Part shown: positions 8,768-16,806 of the stretch, in pieces
Layout of the letters: the number at the start of each line of letters is the position of its first letter
Numbering within the stretch: position 1 is the first letter of the stretch
Source: Alphaproteobacteria bacterium
GTDB lineage: Bacteria; Pseudomonadota; Alphaproteobacteria; Micavibrionales; Micavibrionaceae
Assembly: GCA_023301785.1 (NCBI GenBank)
Contig: JALZUF010000249.1
Span: 1 to 24,489, forward strand
Reading direction: 5' to 3'
DNA length: 24,489 nucleotides
Notes under the pieces: generated by a model
Told to the model about the DNA's origin: nothing
The model's database searches: none
Seen by the model: only the letters and a program-made list of their open reading frames with translations
Position numbers and translations under genes: made by a program

Positions 8768-9018
8768 GCTGCTTATGAAAAACAGGTTAATTTTTAACTT
8801 AAGCTTTGGAAAAAAGTAATAATAAGTAAAAAATGACTTGCTGGTTCTTACGAATGAGCTATGTTAAACAAAATTAATAAACAGCACTTGGATCAACTTT
8901 CTTTAATGAAAGTAAATTCAAGTTAAGTGGGGTTAATTGATCAGGCGCACCTGATAAGGCTAATTAGAAAAATTAGTAAGTTAAGTAGCGCTATAAAAAC
9001 TAAATAGGAGAAAATACC
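8768..9018 (+). promoter_or_regulatory. Long structured leader of xerD
   Basis: The predicted leader holds several perfect short stems in a row. GTTAA/TTAAC lies at 8786-8798. ACTTTC/GAAAGT (8896-8901 with 8908-8913) lies inside an outer ACTTG/CAAGT pair (8886-8890 with 8919-8923). ATCAGG/CCTGAT (8940-8945 with 8950-8955) has a CGCA loop, and CTAATT/AATTAG (8960-8965 with 8971-8976) follows. A strong TAGGAG then sits 8 nt before the ATG. I do not recognise a known riboswitch. It may be a regulatory leader or a separate small RNA. Confidence 0.45.
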
Positions 9019-10008
9019 ATGGCTCGTCCAGGACGCCCAAAAATGCCGAAACCAGATTTGCACCCATCAGTGGAGGCATTCCTTGATATGCTTACTGCGG
9101 AACGTGGTGCGGCTATGAACACACGTCAAGCTTACTTCCGTGACTTGGCTGATGTGACTTTGTACTTACGTGGTGAGAAAAACACAGATTTGGACAAAGC
9201 TTCTACAGAAGAATTAAAAGCATATATCGAATATCTGACAAATAAAATTCACACTAAAGGTGAAAACAAAGCTCAGATCGCTGTGCGTACAGTGGCTCGC
9301 CGTTTGTCTGCGATGCGTCAATATTACCGCTACTTGGTTTCTGAGGACGCACGTGCCGATGATCCAACATCAACAATCGAAAGCCCTAAACAAGGCCGTA
9401 CATTGCCAAAAACACTAAGCGAAGCAGAAGTAGCTCAGCTTATTAAAACTGCTGGTGAAGGTGGCGGTGCAGACAGCATCCGTCTCGTATGTCTTCTTGA
9501 AATGCTTTATGCAACAGGTCTTCGTGTATCTGAGCTTGTAGGTCTTCCTATGGCTGCTATTGGCGAAAATACAGAGTTCCTTATGGTTGAAGGTAAAGGC
9601 GGTCGTGAGCGTATGATCCCTATTTCTGAACCAGCTCAAAAAGCAATTCAGAATTACTTGGCTGTTCGTGAAACATTCATTGGTATTGAGAATAAAGAAG
9701 CACAAGATCGCTCTTTCTTCCCATCAAAAACATCTGAAAGTGGTCACCTAACGCGTCAGCGTTTTGCACAACTACTTAAAGACCTTGCACGTGATGCAGA
9801 AGTTGAAGAAGGTCGCGTAAGCCCGCACATCCTTCGTCACGCTTTCGCAACACACCTATTGAGCCGTGGTGCAGACCTTCGTTCAGTACAGAAAATGCTT
9901 GGCCATGCTGATATCGCAACAACTCAAATCTACACACACATTGTGAGTGAAGGTCTTAAAGAGACTGTTGAAGAAAATCACCCAATAGCCAAAAAAGACG
10001 GTAAATAA
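9019..10008 (+). CDS. xerD: Site-specific tyrosine recombinase XerD
   Basis: XerD, with XerC, resolves chromosome dimers at dif. The 329-aa product has an N-terminal SAM-like core-binding domain (about 15-120) and a catalytic domain with all six expected residues: R169 in ATGLRVSEL, K193 in EGKGGRER, H270 and R273 in HILRHAFATHLL, H296 in LGHADIATTQ, and the nucleophile Y305 in IYTHI. TAGGAG upstream of the ATG is a strong ribosome site. The position between aroK and accA is typical of the chromosomal xerD of alphaproteobacteria, so this is not a mobile-element integrase. XerC versus XerD is decided mainly on context and similarity. Confidence 0.93.
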   Translation: MARPGRPKMPKPDLHPSVEAFLDMLTAERGAAMNTRQAYFRDLADVTLYLRGEKNTDLDKASTEELKAYIEYLTNKIHTKGENKAQIAVRTVARRLSAMRQYYRYLVSEDARADDPTSTIESPKQGRTLPKTLSEAEVAQLIKTAGEGGGADSIRLVCLLEMLYATGLRVSELVGLPMAAIGENTEFLMVEGKGGRERMIPISEPAQKAIQNYLAVRETFIGIENKEAQDRSFFPSKTSESGHLTRQRFAQLLKDLARDAEVEEGRVSPHILRHAFATHLLSRGADLRSVQKMLGHADIATTQIYTHIVSEGLKETVEENHPIAKKDGK

Positions 10009-10081
10009 TAATTTTATTACTCTTTTCTTTAAGTTTAGGTGGGGAAACGTAAATTTAAAGATATATGGGTAATAACTTTTT

Positions 10082-10121
10082 AAATCAGGCAGTGCTGACC
10101 TTGTGTCACACTGCCTGATTT
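10082..10121 (+). terminator. Large hairpin after xerD, possible terminator
   Basis: A perfect 13-bp inverted repeat (10082-10094 with 10109-10121; core AATCAGGCAGTG) encloses a 14-nt loop. It lies 73 nt after the xerD stop and 72 nt before accA. The following bases (TGCTATTAATC) are not a true T-tract, so it may be a weak terminator, an RNA end-stabilising structure or an operator. Confidence 0.5.
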
Positions 10122-10193
10122 GCTATTAATCTAAACATAATTACAATTTCAGCTTCACCATTATTAGGTATAGCAATACAAAGGAATGTTAAA

Positions 10194-11141
10194 ATGTCAC
10201 AGTTAGAATTCGAAAAGAAGATACTTGAACTTGAAGGTAAAATTAACGAGCTAAGCAACGTTGAATCAGACTCAGACGTGAACATCGAAGCTGAGATGAA
10301 ACGCATGAAAGAAAAAGTAAGCAAGCTAACAAAGCAAACTTACAGCAAACTGACTCCCGCTCAAAAAGTACAAGTGGCGCGTCATCCAAACCGCCCTCAT
10401 TTTAACGACTACATTACAGGTATGATCGAAGATTACGCCCCTCTTGCTGGTGATCGTAACTTCGCTGAAGACGACGCAATGGAAGGTGGTCTTGGCCGCT
10501 TCCAAGGGCAAGCTGTTGTTATCATCGGTCAAGAACGTGGCCACGATACAGAAAGCCGCGTGAAACATAATTTTGGTATGGCCCGCCCAGAAGGCTACCG
10601 TAAAGCGCAACGCCTTATGAAGATGGCGGAACGTTTTAACCTACCTATCATTACATTGGTTGATACTGCTGGCGCTTACCCTGGTTTGGGCGCAGAAGAA
10701 CGTGGACAAAGTGAAGCCATCGCCCGCTCCATCGAAACCTGCCTGAACGTTAAAGTCCCTGTCATTTCCATCATTATTGGTGAAGGTGGCTCAGGTGGTG
10801 CAATCGCTATTGCCGCCGCTGACCGCGTTTATATGCTTGAACATTCAATCTACTCTGTGATTTCACCAGAAGGTTGTGCGTCAATCCTATGGCGCAGTGC
10901 CGAACACGCCAGTGAAGCCGCAACAGCTCTGAAAATCACAGCTCAAGATATTTATGACCTTAAATTAATTGATGATATTATCGATGAGCCTGTTGGTGGG
11001 GCGCACCGTGCCAAACAAGAAACAATAGACAATGTCGCCAATCAAATAGCAACAGCGTTAGAGCAACTTGACGGTACAGATGGCGACACACTCGTTAAAA
11101 ATCGTCGCAAAAAATTTCTAGCCTTCGGTCGTAAAGGCTAG
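10194..11141 (+). CDS. accA: Acetyl-CoA carboxylase carboxyltransferase subunit alpha
   Basis: AccA and AccD transfer the carboxyl group from biotin to acetyl-CoA, giving malonyl-CoA for fatty-acid synthesis. The 315-aa protein has the typical N-terminal LEFEKKILELEGKI coiled segment, ARHPNRPHFNDYI, and the core VDTAGAYPGLGAEERGQSEA followed by GEGGSGGAIAIAAADRVYMLE and SVISPEGCASILW. AAAGGAA lies about 8 nt upstream of the ATG. It is separated from xerD by a large hairpin. A terminator overlaps its stop codon. Confidence 0.97.
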   Translation: MSQLEFEKKILELEGKINELSNVESDSDVNIEAEMKRMKEKVSKLTKQTYSKLTPAQKVQVARHPNRPHFNDYITGMIEDYAPLAGDRNFAEDDAMEGGLGRFQGQAVVIIGQERGHDTESRVKHNFGMARPEGYRKAQRLMKMAERFNLPIITLVDTAGAYPGLGAEERGQSEAIARSIETCLNVKVPVISIIIGEGGSGGAIAIAAADRVYMLEHSIYSVISPEGCASILWRSAEHASEAATALKITAQDIYDLKLIDDIIDEPVGGAHRAKQETIDNVANQIATALEQLDGTDGDTLVKNRRKKFLAFGRKG

Positions 11142-11147
11142 AATTTT
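11109..11147. terminator. Bidirectional terminator overlapping the accA stop codon
   Basis: TTCTAGCC (11116-11123) pairs perfectly with GGCTAGAA (11136-11143) around a 12-nt loop. TTTT follows on the plus strand (11144-11147), and six A (11109-11114) give six U on the minus strand. It would end accA and the convergent ribbon-helix-helix gene. The accA TAG lies inside the right arm. Confidence 0.65.
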
Positions 11148-11150
11148 AAA

Positions 11151-11609
11151 CTACCTGTCTGAAGCGCCTACAGATCTATTTGTTGCCGTATCTGAAGGCA
11201 CCATTTGAGATGGCTTCAAATGTGGTGCAAGTCTTCGTGAAATTTCCTCATCATTATCCGCCTTAAGAGCGTGATTTTTAGTTGACCAATCTGATGTCAT
11301 GCCTGCGCGACGTTTCATATGTTCAAAACTGCCATGCCCTGCACTTTCATGTCCATTTTCTGTTGCTGCCGCTCGGAAGTATAACATTAAGAAAACACGG
11401 ATCGCTGCGGTCAAAGATGTATTCTCTGACTTTCTCAATGAAATAAGAGAACATAAATCATGAATTGTGCATTCTTCACGCTTTGAAATTCCTTTTAATT
11501 CGCGCCACATTTCAGGCTCTAGTCGGACAGATGTACGATGCCCCAGCACCGTAATATTTTTTGAAACAAGTGAACTTTTTTTAAGAATATCTAGATAACT
11601 TTTAGCCAT
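11151..11609 (-). CDS. Ribbon-helix-helix domain protein (PF13467-like)
   Basis: Residues 18-80 match the alphaproteobacterial RHH_4 pattern: a beta strand in NITVLGHRTSVRLEPEMW, then two helices ending LTAAIRVFLMLYFR. Such domains usually bind DNA as dimers. The C-terminal half (80-152) is polar and probably disordered. I chose the ATG at 11609 because GGGGTG sits just upstream; the frame stays open to 11717 but the extra N-terminus is unlike the family. The product is 152 aa. It is convergent with accA and lies 167 nt downstream of bolA on the same strand. An imperfect inverted repeat (11691-11743) upstream could be its own operator; this is inference. Confidence 0.75.
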   Translation of the reverse strand: MAKSYLDILKKSSLVSKNITVLGHRTSVRLEPEMWRELKGISKREECTIHDLCSLISLRKSENTSLTAAIRVFLMLYFRAAATENGHESAGHGSFEHMKRRAGMTSDWSTKNHALKADNDEEISRRLAPHLKPSQMVPSDTATNRSVGASDR

Positions 11610-11776
11610 TTTACACCCCATGTAATTATATTTTTTAAAAGCAATACTCTGGTAATGAGAATTGATAAACCCCCTCAACACAACCATAAGTATACATACG
11701 CATGACAAACAATACAACCTAGAAATACCCTCGTATGTGTATAAAACACATTACGGAAAAAGATAAAGACAAGTGT

Positions 11777-12031
11777 TTATTTAATAAACTTAATTGAAAG
11801 CGCGTGTATCACTTTCATTTCTGCGGCTAACGCGTCGTAAACAGCGCGCTCTCTATTCACATAGGACATTTTCATTAAATCTGCAGATTGAATTTCTATA
11901 TTAAAGTGGCTTTCTCCACTTCCATCATCCCCTGCATGACCTGCGTGCAAATGACTTTGATTGATAACATTCAAAGTTTCAGGTTGAAATGCGGCCTGTA
12001 ATCGCTCATAAATGCTTTGTTCTAATGACAT
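11777..12031 (-). CDS. BolA family protein
   Basis: The 84-aa product carries the BolA signature SHLHAGHAG…GSGESHFNI (26-44), RAVYDALAAEM (62-72) and the conserved His in IHALSIKF (H76). BolA proteins bind monothiol glutaredoxins through a [2Fe-2S] cluster and act in iron-sulfur and redox control. It is divergent from the J-domain gene with 57 nt between the start codons. The bolA–dnaJ-like–cobS–cobT neighbourhood is common in alphaproteobacteria and supports the assignment. Confidence 0.93.
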   Translation of the reverse strand: MSLEQSIYERLQAAFQPETLNVINQSHLHAGHAGDDGSGESHFNIEIQSADLMKMSYVNRERAVYDALAAEMKVIHALSIKFIK

Positions 12032-12088
12032 TGAAACCCCTTTAAAATCCTTGTTTCTCTTAGTTTTTTACGACAAAATAGAGATACC

Positions 12089-12718
12089 ATGCCTAAGATA
12101 AAATTAAAAAGAAATTCACCCGAATTTATTGATCCTAAAAAGCCAAAAGGCCGCTTTAAGCCGTGCAATATGCCCTATTGCGAAGGTGAAGGTACATTCC
12201 GTGCGCCCCGTGATCGCTCATTGTCAGAACATTACTGGTTCTGCCAGATGCACATTACGGAATACAACCAAGCTTGGAATTTTTTTGAGGGCATGAATCA
12301 AAGCGAAGTCGAAGAGCAAATTTTAAAAAGTATGTTTGGTGATCGCCCCACTTGGCGCTCCGATGTCGATGGTATGGCCGAAGAAAACCTACGCCGTCAA
12401 GCATGGCAGTTCCACGGTGTCGGCGGAACGGATGACCGCGCCAGCCGTGCGTGGCAAGAATATCAAGATAATAAAAATCGTATTGATGAAAACAGCGCCG
12501 AGTTCGAAGCCATGGCAATCTTCGCGCTAGAACCGCCCGTTGATCTTGCCAAAATCAAAACACGCTATAAAGAGCTGGCTAAAAAATATCACCCAGATCT
12601 TAATAAAGATAATCCAAAAGCCGAAGACCAATTGAAAAAAATCAATGTGGCTTATACTGTATTAAAATTGGCATACCAAAAATTCGATCACTTAGAGACA
12701 ACAGAAAAGAAAAAATAA
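12089..12718 (+). CDS. J-domain (DnaJ-like) protein with N-terminal Cys motif
   Basis: The 209-aa protein has its J-domain at the C-terminus (about 150-205), with HPD at 168-170 inside YKELAKKYHPDLNKDN; this motif stimulates DnaK ATPase. The N-terminal part has a CX4C plus CX2H set (C26, C31, C52, H55) that may bind zinc. It lacks the G/F region and the four zinc repeats of true DnaJ, so it is a specialised co-chaperone. It lies 1 nt upstream of yaaA. Its neighbours bolA and cobST suggest a link to metal or Fe-S protein maturation, which is inference. Confidence 0.88.
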   Translation: MPKIKLKRNSPEFIDPKKPKGRFKPCNMPYCEGEGTFRAPRDRSLSEHYWFCQMHITEYNQAWNFFEGMNQSEVEEQILKSMFGDRPTWRSDVDGMAEENLRRQAWQFHGVGGTDDRASRAWQEYQDNKNRIDENSAEFEAMAIFALEPPVDLAKIKTRYKELAKKYHPDLNKDNPKAEDQLKKINVAYTVLKLAYQKFDHLETTEKKK

Positions 12719-12719
12719 A

Positions 12720-13493
12720 ATGTTAGCCTTAATCTCACCTGCAAAAAAAATGGATTTTGAGCATGACTTACCGTGTGAAGATTACACGCAATCTATTTTC
12801 TTAGATAACTCTAAAGACTTGATCAGCCAAGTGAAGACTTTGTCATCAAACGATCTACAAAAACTAATGAAAATATCTGAAAAATTAGGTGACCTCAATC
12901 ACGATAGGTTTCAACGTTTTTCTACGCCATTCACACCCAAAAATGCGCGCCATGCCGCCTATGCTTTTCGCGGCGATACTTACGTCGGCCTTGAAGCTGA
13001 CAACTTATCTAAAAGCGATCTTAACTATGCTCAAGATCATTTAAGAATTTTATCTGGATTATATGGCCTATTACGCCCCCTCGATTTAATCCAAGCTTAC
13101 CGTTTAGAGATGGGCACAAAATTAAAAAATAAAAAAGGCGAAGACCTCTATGATTTTTGGAACGATCAACTCGCCAAAGCTTGTAACGATTGCGTTAAAG
13201 ATCATAAAGACAACGCCATCATCTCTCTTGCTTCAAACGAGTATATAAAAGCCGTCAAACCAAAAGAATTAAAGTCGCCGCTTATTACCTGTCATTTCAA
13301 AGAAGTGAAAAATGGCACACCAAAAACAATCGGTCTTTTTGCAAAGCGTGCAAGAGGATCAATGGCACGTTACATCATTCAAAATAAAATTGAAAAGCGT
13401 GACGGTCTAAAGAAGTTTAAAAATGACGGATACAACTATTCAGATTCTTTATCAGACTCAACAAATTTTGTTTTCTTACGTGAACAATCTTAA
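12720..13493 (+). CDS. yaaA: Peroxide stress protein YaaA (UPF0246)
   Basis: The 257-aa product matches the UPF0246 family along its length: MLALISPAKKMDFE at the start, LGDLNHDRFQRF, AYAFRGDTYVGLEAD, the LYGLLRPLDLIQAYRLEMGT block, SNEYIKAVKP, and KRARGSMARYI near the end. In E. coli YaaA lowers free iron and DNA damage during peroxide stress. It begins 1 nt after the J-domain gene stops, so the two are probably translated from one transcript. It sits between the J-domain gene and cobS, which are more often adjacent. Confidence 0.93.
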   Translation: MLALISPAKKMDFEHDLPCEDYTQSIFLDNSKDLISQVKTLSSNDLQKLMKISEKLGDLNHDRFQRFSTPFTPKNARHAAYAFRGDTYVGLEADNLSKSDLNYAQDHLRILSGLYGLLRPLDLIQAYRLEMGTKLKNKKGEDLYDFWNDQLAKACNDCVKDHKDNAIISLASNEYIKAVKPKELKSPLITCHFKEVKNGTPKTIGLFAKRARGSMARYIIQNKIEKRDGLKKFKNDGYNYSDSLSDSTNFVFLREQS

Positions 13494-13518
13494 ACAATAA
13501 AACTATATAGGAACAACA

Positions 13519-14538
13519 ATGCCTAAAGCAAAACAAGACCAAGAACTTCAATCCGCCTCTTTTGATATGACCAAGGTCAAAACAAAGGAAGGAAAATACA
13601 CATCGATTCCCGATACAAAATATGATGTACGTAAAACATTCGGCCTTGATGTTGACTGGCAAGTGCCGGGCTTCAAAGAAGACAGCCCAAACGTTCCTGC
13701 CGTTGATCCAACCTATCAATTTGACCATGACACAACCATGGCCATCCTCGCAGGCTTTGCCCACAACCGCCGCGTTATGGTGCAAGGGTATCACGGCACA
13801 GGGAAATCAACCCACATCGAACAAGTCGCCGCGCGCCTGAATTGGCCTTGCGTTCGTATTAACATGGACTCCCACGTTTCGCGTATTGATCTCCTTGGTA
13901 AAGATATGATCGTCCTCCAAGAAGGCAAACAAATTACGCGCTTCCAAGAAGGTTTATTGCCATGGGCAATTCAAAACAATGTCGCGCTTGTGTTTGATGA
14001 ATATGACGCAGGCCGCCCCGATGTGATGTTCGTTATTCAACGCGTACTTGAAGAAGAAGGAAAACTGACTCTCCTCGATCAAAACATGGTCATCCGCCCT
14101 CACCCAGCTTTCCGTTTATTCGCCACCGCCAACACCGTTGGCCTTGGTGATACAACAGGGCTGTATCATGGCACACAACAAATCAACCAAGCGCAAATGG
14201 ACAGATGGAACATCGTCGCTCAGCTAAACTACCTAAAGCACGAAAAAGAAATGGATATCGTCACCGCCAAAATGCCAGACATGGATAATAAAGAAGGCCG
14301 CGAAACTATTGATGCCATGGTGCGTATGGCCGCCTTAACAAGACAAGGCTTCGTCAACGGCGACCTATCAACATTAATGAGTCCACGTACAGTGTTAAGC
14401 TGGGCAGAAAATTACAAAATCTTCGGCGACCGAGACCTCGCCTTCCGTTACGCCTTCATGAACAAATGCGACGAAATGGAATGGCCAACAATTAATGAAT
14501 ATTACCAAAGATGCTTTGGTGTTGAACTGCTAGGGTGA
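13519..14538 (+). CDS. cobS: Cobaltochelatase subunit CobS (MoxR-type AAA+ ATPase)
   Basis: CobS is the AAA+ ATPase of the CobNST cobaltochelatase, which inserts cobalt into hydrogenobyrinic acid diamide in aerobic B12 synthesis. The 339-aa protein has the long N-terminal CobS segment with TFGLDVDWQVPGF, Walker A GYHGTGKST (90-98), Walker B ALVFDEYD (156-163), and the sensor region LFATANTVGLGD. AGGAAC lies upstream of the ATG. cobN is not in the window. CobS/CobT are kept in many alphaproteobacteria, so cobalamin synthesis should not be inferred from them alone. Confidence 0.94.
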   Translation: MPKAKQDQELQSASFDMTKVKTKEGKYTSIPDTKYDVRKTFGLDVDWQVPGFKEDSPNVPAVDPTYQFDHDTTMAILAGFAHNRRVMVQGYHGTGKSTHIEQVAARLNWPCVRINMDSHVSRIDLLGKDMIVLQEGKQITRFQEGLLPWAIQNNVALVFDEYDAGRPDVMFVIQRVLEEEGKLTLLDQNMVIRPHPAFRLFATANTVGLGDTTGLYHGTQQINQAQMDRWNIVAQLNYLKHEKEMDIVTAKMPDMDNKEGRETIDAMVRMAALTRQGFVNGDLSTLMSPRTVLSWAENYKIFGDRDLAFRYAFMNKCDEMEWPTINEYYQRCFGVELLG

Positions 14539-14564
14539 ATTACAAGAAAAAATCATCCTATGTA

Positions 14565-14885
14565 TTAAGGTATATATTTATTGCTCTCACCGTTCTTTAA
14601 AGTGACATGCCTTCGGCAATCGGAGTAAGAAAATTCAAGTTCAACAATTCCCTGACTTGCGCTAGATGCCTCTGCAAAATAATTATTAATATTTGAAATA
14701 CTTCTACTAACTAAACCGCACGCTACCGTTTTATTCACACGGCCATTTTCTATAGCAGTTTCATAATATTTAGGTACATCTATGCCACGCACATCCTCTG
14801 AAGATACAATAGATATCCCCAAGCCTATGCCAATGGGAATTGACAGCGTGGCCCCTGCTATAAATGCTTTTGCAATACTGTACAT
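14565..14885 (-). CDS. Hypothetical membrane-anchored or exported protein between cobS and cobT
   Basis: I do not recognise this 106-aa product. It has one N-terminal hydrophobic segment (about 5-28, AKAFIAGATLSIPIGIGLGI), followed by a polar part with two Cys (in VACGLV and SDCRRH) that could form a disulfide in the periplasm. It runs against cobS and cobT and splits the usual cobST pair. A TTGACAT element lies 61 nt upstream, on the cobT start codon. No clear Shine-Dalgarno is seen. Confidence 0.55.
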   Translation of the reverse strand: MYSIAKAFIAGATLSIPIGIGLGISIVSSEDVRGIDVPKYYETAIENGRVNKTVACGLVSRSISNINNYFAEASSASQGIVELEFSYSDCRRHVTLKNGESNKYIP

Positions 14886-14903
14886 TGAAACATATCCATA
14901 AAA

Positions 14904-14920
14904 GTAATACTGTTTATTAC
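14904..14920. promoter_or_regulatory. Inverted repeat between the 106-aa ORF and cobT
   Basis: GTAATA (14904-14909) and TATTAC (14915-14920) are perfect complements around CTGTT. It sits in the 54-nt divergent gap and could be an operator or a leader hairpin 19 nt before the cobT ATG. Confidence 0.35.
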
Positions 14921-14939
14921 AATAAAAAATAAAAAAATT

Positions 14940-16787
14940 ATGTCAACAAAAAACACTAAATTCGAAAACTTCAAATCTGCTACTGCCGCGACATTACGTG
15001 CGATTGCGGGTAAGAAAGGTTATGACGTCAGCTTCAATGCGAATGAGCGCCTTGATCGCCCAACAAACCCACAAGACGAGGCCACCTCACTTCCCCTGCC
15101 TAATGAAGACCTAGAGAACACACAATTCACCCGTGGCGCGGCAGATGCCAAAGCCTTAAAACTCCAACACCACACCGCCGCCATTCACCAACAAAACGCT
15201 CCTATGGATTTAACAGCGCGCGCCGTTTTTGATGCGCTCGAGCAAGCCCGCGTCGAAGCCATCGGCGCCAACCAAATGACGGGCGTCAAAGACAATCTAA
15301 ACCAAACCCTTAACGAGAAATGCGTCCGCCTTGGTTACAACCGTTTACAAAATCGTGAAGACAGCAACATCGCCGATGCCATTCACGCCTATGTCCGCAC
15401 ACAATTAACAAACGAGCCCATTCCCACCGAAGCCAAAAAGCTGATTAAAAAATGGAAGCCTTGGATTGAAGAAAAAATTGATGATGGCCTCCTTAATAAT
15501 TTAAAAACAAATATCGAAGATCAATCTGAATACGCAACCCTGTCACGTGACCTCATGGCGCAATTAAACTTAATCGCCGCCGACACAGACAACAACGATG
15601 CCCCACCAGAAGACAGCGAAGCAGATGGTGACGGCACACCCGACGAGTTAGACCAAAGCGAAGAAGAAGATTCCGCGCAAGAACAAGACGGCGCACAACA
15701 AATTGACGCGAGCGAAACAGACGACACTGCCGATGGTATAGACGACGATTCAGAAATTGAAAATGCAGACTCCGATCAAATGATGGAGGGCGGCGAAGAA
15801 GAGTCTGACGACCAAGCCGCGCCAGATATGCAACGCCCTGATGGCCTCGGCAGTCACCCCGAAAGCAATTACAAAATATACTCCCGCGCCTTTGATGAAA
15901 TCATTGATGCCGAAGACCTCGCCGACCCAGAAGAGCTTACCCGCCTACGCGCCATGCTCGATCAGCAATTAAAAAACCAACAAGGCATTGTCTCAAAACT
16001 CGCTAATCGCCTACAACGAAAATTAATGGCGCAACAACAACGCAGCTGGCAATTCGATTTAGAAGAAGGTGTCCTTGATGGCGCAAAGCTTACGCGTATT
16101 ATCACAGGCACAAACGTGCCACGTGCCTTTAAGATGGAAAAGCAAACAGAGTTCCGCGATACCGTTGTGACAATTCTCATCGACAATTCAGGCTCAATGC
16201 GTGGTCGCCCCATCGCCATCGCCGCCATTAGCGCCGATATTCTCGCCAGAACCTTGGAGCGTTGCGGCGTAAAAGTTGAAATCCTCGGCTTTACCACCCG
16301 CGCATGGAAAGGCGGCAAAGCCCGTGACCTTTGGATTAAAAATGGACGCGATCCACAACCAGGCCGCCTCAACGATATCCGCCATATTATATATAAGAAT
16401 GCTGATGCGCCCCTCAGACGCGCCCGCAAAAATCTTGGCCTTATGCTCAAAGAAGGCATTTTAAAAGAAAATATTGATGGTGAAGCGCTTGTATGGGCGC
16501 ATAACCGCCTCTCCCGCCGCCCCGAACAACGTAAAATTATGATGGTTATCTCTGATGGCGCTCCTGTCGACGACTCAACCCTATCCGTCAATCCTGCAAA
16601 CGTGCTTGAGCTTGACCTACGCCACGTTATTAATTGGATAGAAGACATCAAACAAGTCGAATTGACCGCCATCGGTATTGGCCACGATGTCACACGCTAC
16701 TACGAACGCGCCATGACCATCACCGACGCAAACGAGCTTGCCAACGCCCTCGTGAGCCGCCTAGAAAAACTGTTTGAATTAAAGTAG
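14940..16787 (+). CDS. cobT: Cobaltochelatase subunit CobT (VWA domain)
   Basis: CobT is the MIDAS-domain partner of CobS in the cobaltochelatase. The 615-aa protein has an N-terminal helical CobT region (FKSATAATLRAIAGKKGYDVSF), a very acidic linker (about 215-300, rich in Asp/Glu), a basic segment, and a C-terminal von Willebrand A domain with the metal-ion-dependent adhesion site DNSGS at 415-419. VWA and AAA+ partners work as pairs, as in MgsC-like ChlD/ChlI chelatases. No Shine-Dalgarno is visible upstream, only an A-rich tract. The acidic linker is typical of the family. Confidence 0.94.
   Translation: MSTKNTKFENFKSATAATLRAIAGKKGYDVSFNANERLDRPTNPQDEATSLPLPNEDLENTQFTRGAADAKALKLQHHTAAIHQQNAPMDLTARAVFDALEQARVEAIGANQMTGVKDNLNQTLNEKCVRLGYNRLQNREDSNIADAIHAYVRTQLTNEPIPTEAKKLIKKWKPWIEEKIDDGLLNNLKTNIEDQSEYATLSRDLMAQLNLIAADTDNNDAPPEDSEADGDGTPDELDQSEEEDSAQEQDGAQQIDASETDDTADGIDDDSEIENADSDQMMEGGEEESDDQAAPDMQRPDGLGSHPESNYKIYSRAFDEIIDAEDLADPEELTRLRAMLDQQLKNQQGIVSKLANRLQRKLMAQQQRSWQFDLEEGVLDGAKLTRIITGTNVPRAFKMEKQTEFRDTVVTILIDNSGSMRGRPIAIAAISADILARTLERCGVKVEILGFTTRAWKGGKARDLWIKNGRDPQPGRLNDIRHIIYKNADAPLRRARKNLGLMLKEGILKENIDGEALVWAHNRLSRRPEQRKIMMVISDGAPVDDSTLSVNPANVLELDLRHVINWIEDIKQVELTAIGIGHDVTRYYERAMTITDANELANALVSRLEKLFELK
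14941..14946 (-). promoter_or_regulatory. TTGACAT element before the 106-aa ORF
   Basis: TTGACA (14946-14941) continuing as TAA on the minus strand lies 61 nt before the start at 14885 and overlaps the first codons of cobT. The best -10 is TATTGT after 16 nt, within a T-rich tract. Confidence 0.4.
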
Positions 16788-16806
16788 AGCCATTGTATAA
16801 AAAGAT

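Noticed and set aside
9019..10008. Tyrosine recombinase as a sign of a mobile element or integron
   Set aside because: The context (aroK on one side, accA on the other) and the sequence fit chromosomal XerD; no att repeats, tRNA target or cargo are seen.
15962..16693. A 243-aa open frame antisense to cobT
   Set aside because: It lies wholly within the VWA-coding part of cobT, has no recognisable motif and reads as a low-complexity Ser/Arg-rich shadow.
13519..16787. cobS and cobT as proof of cobalamin synthesis
   Set aside because: No cobN or other cob genes are in the window, and cobST are found in genomes without the full pathway.
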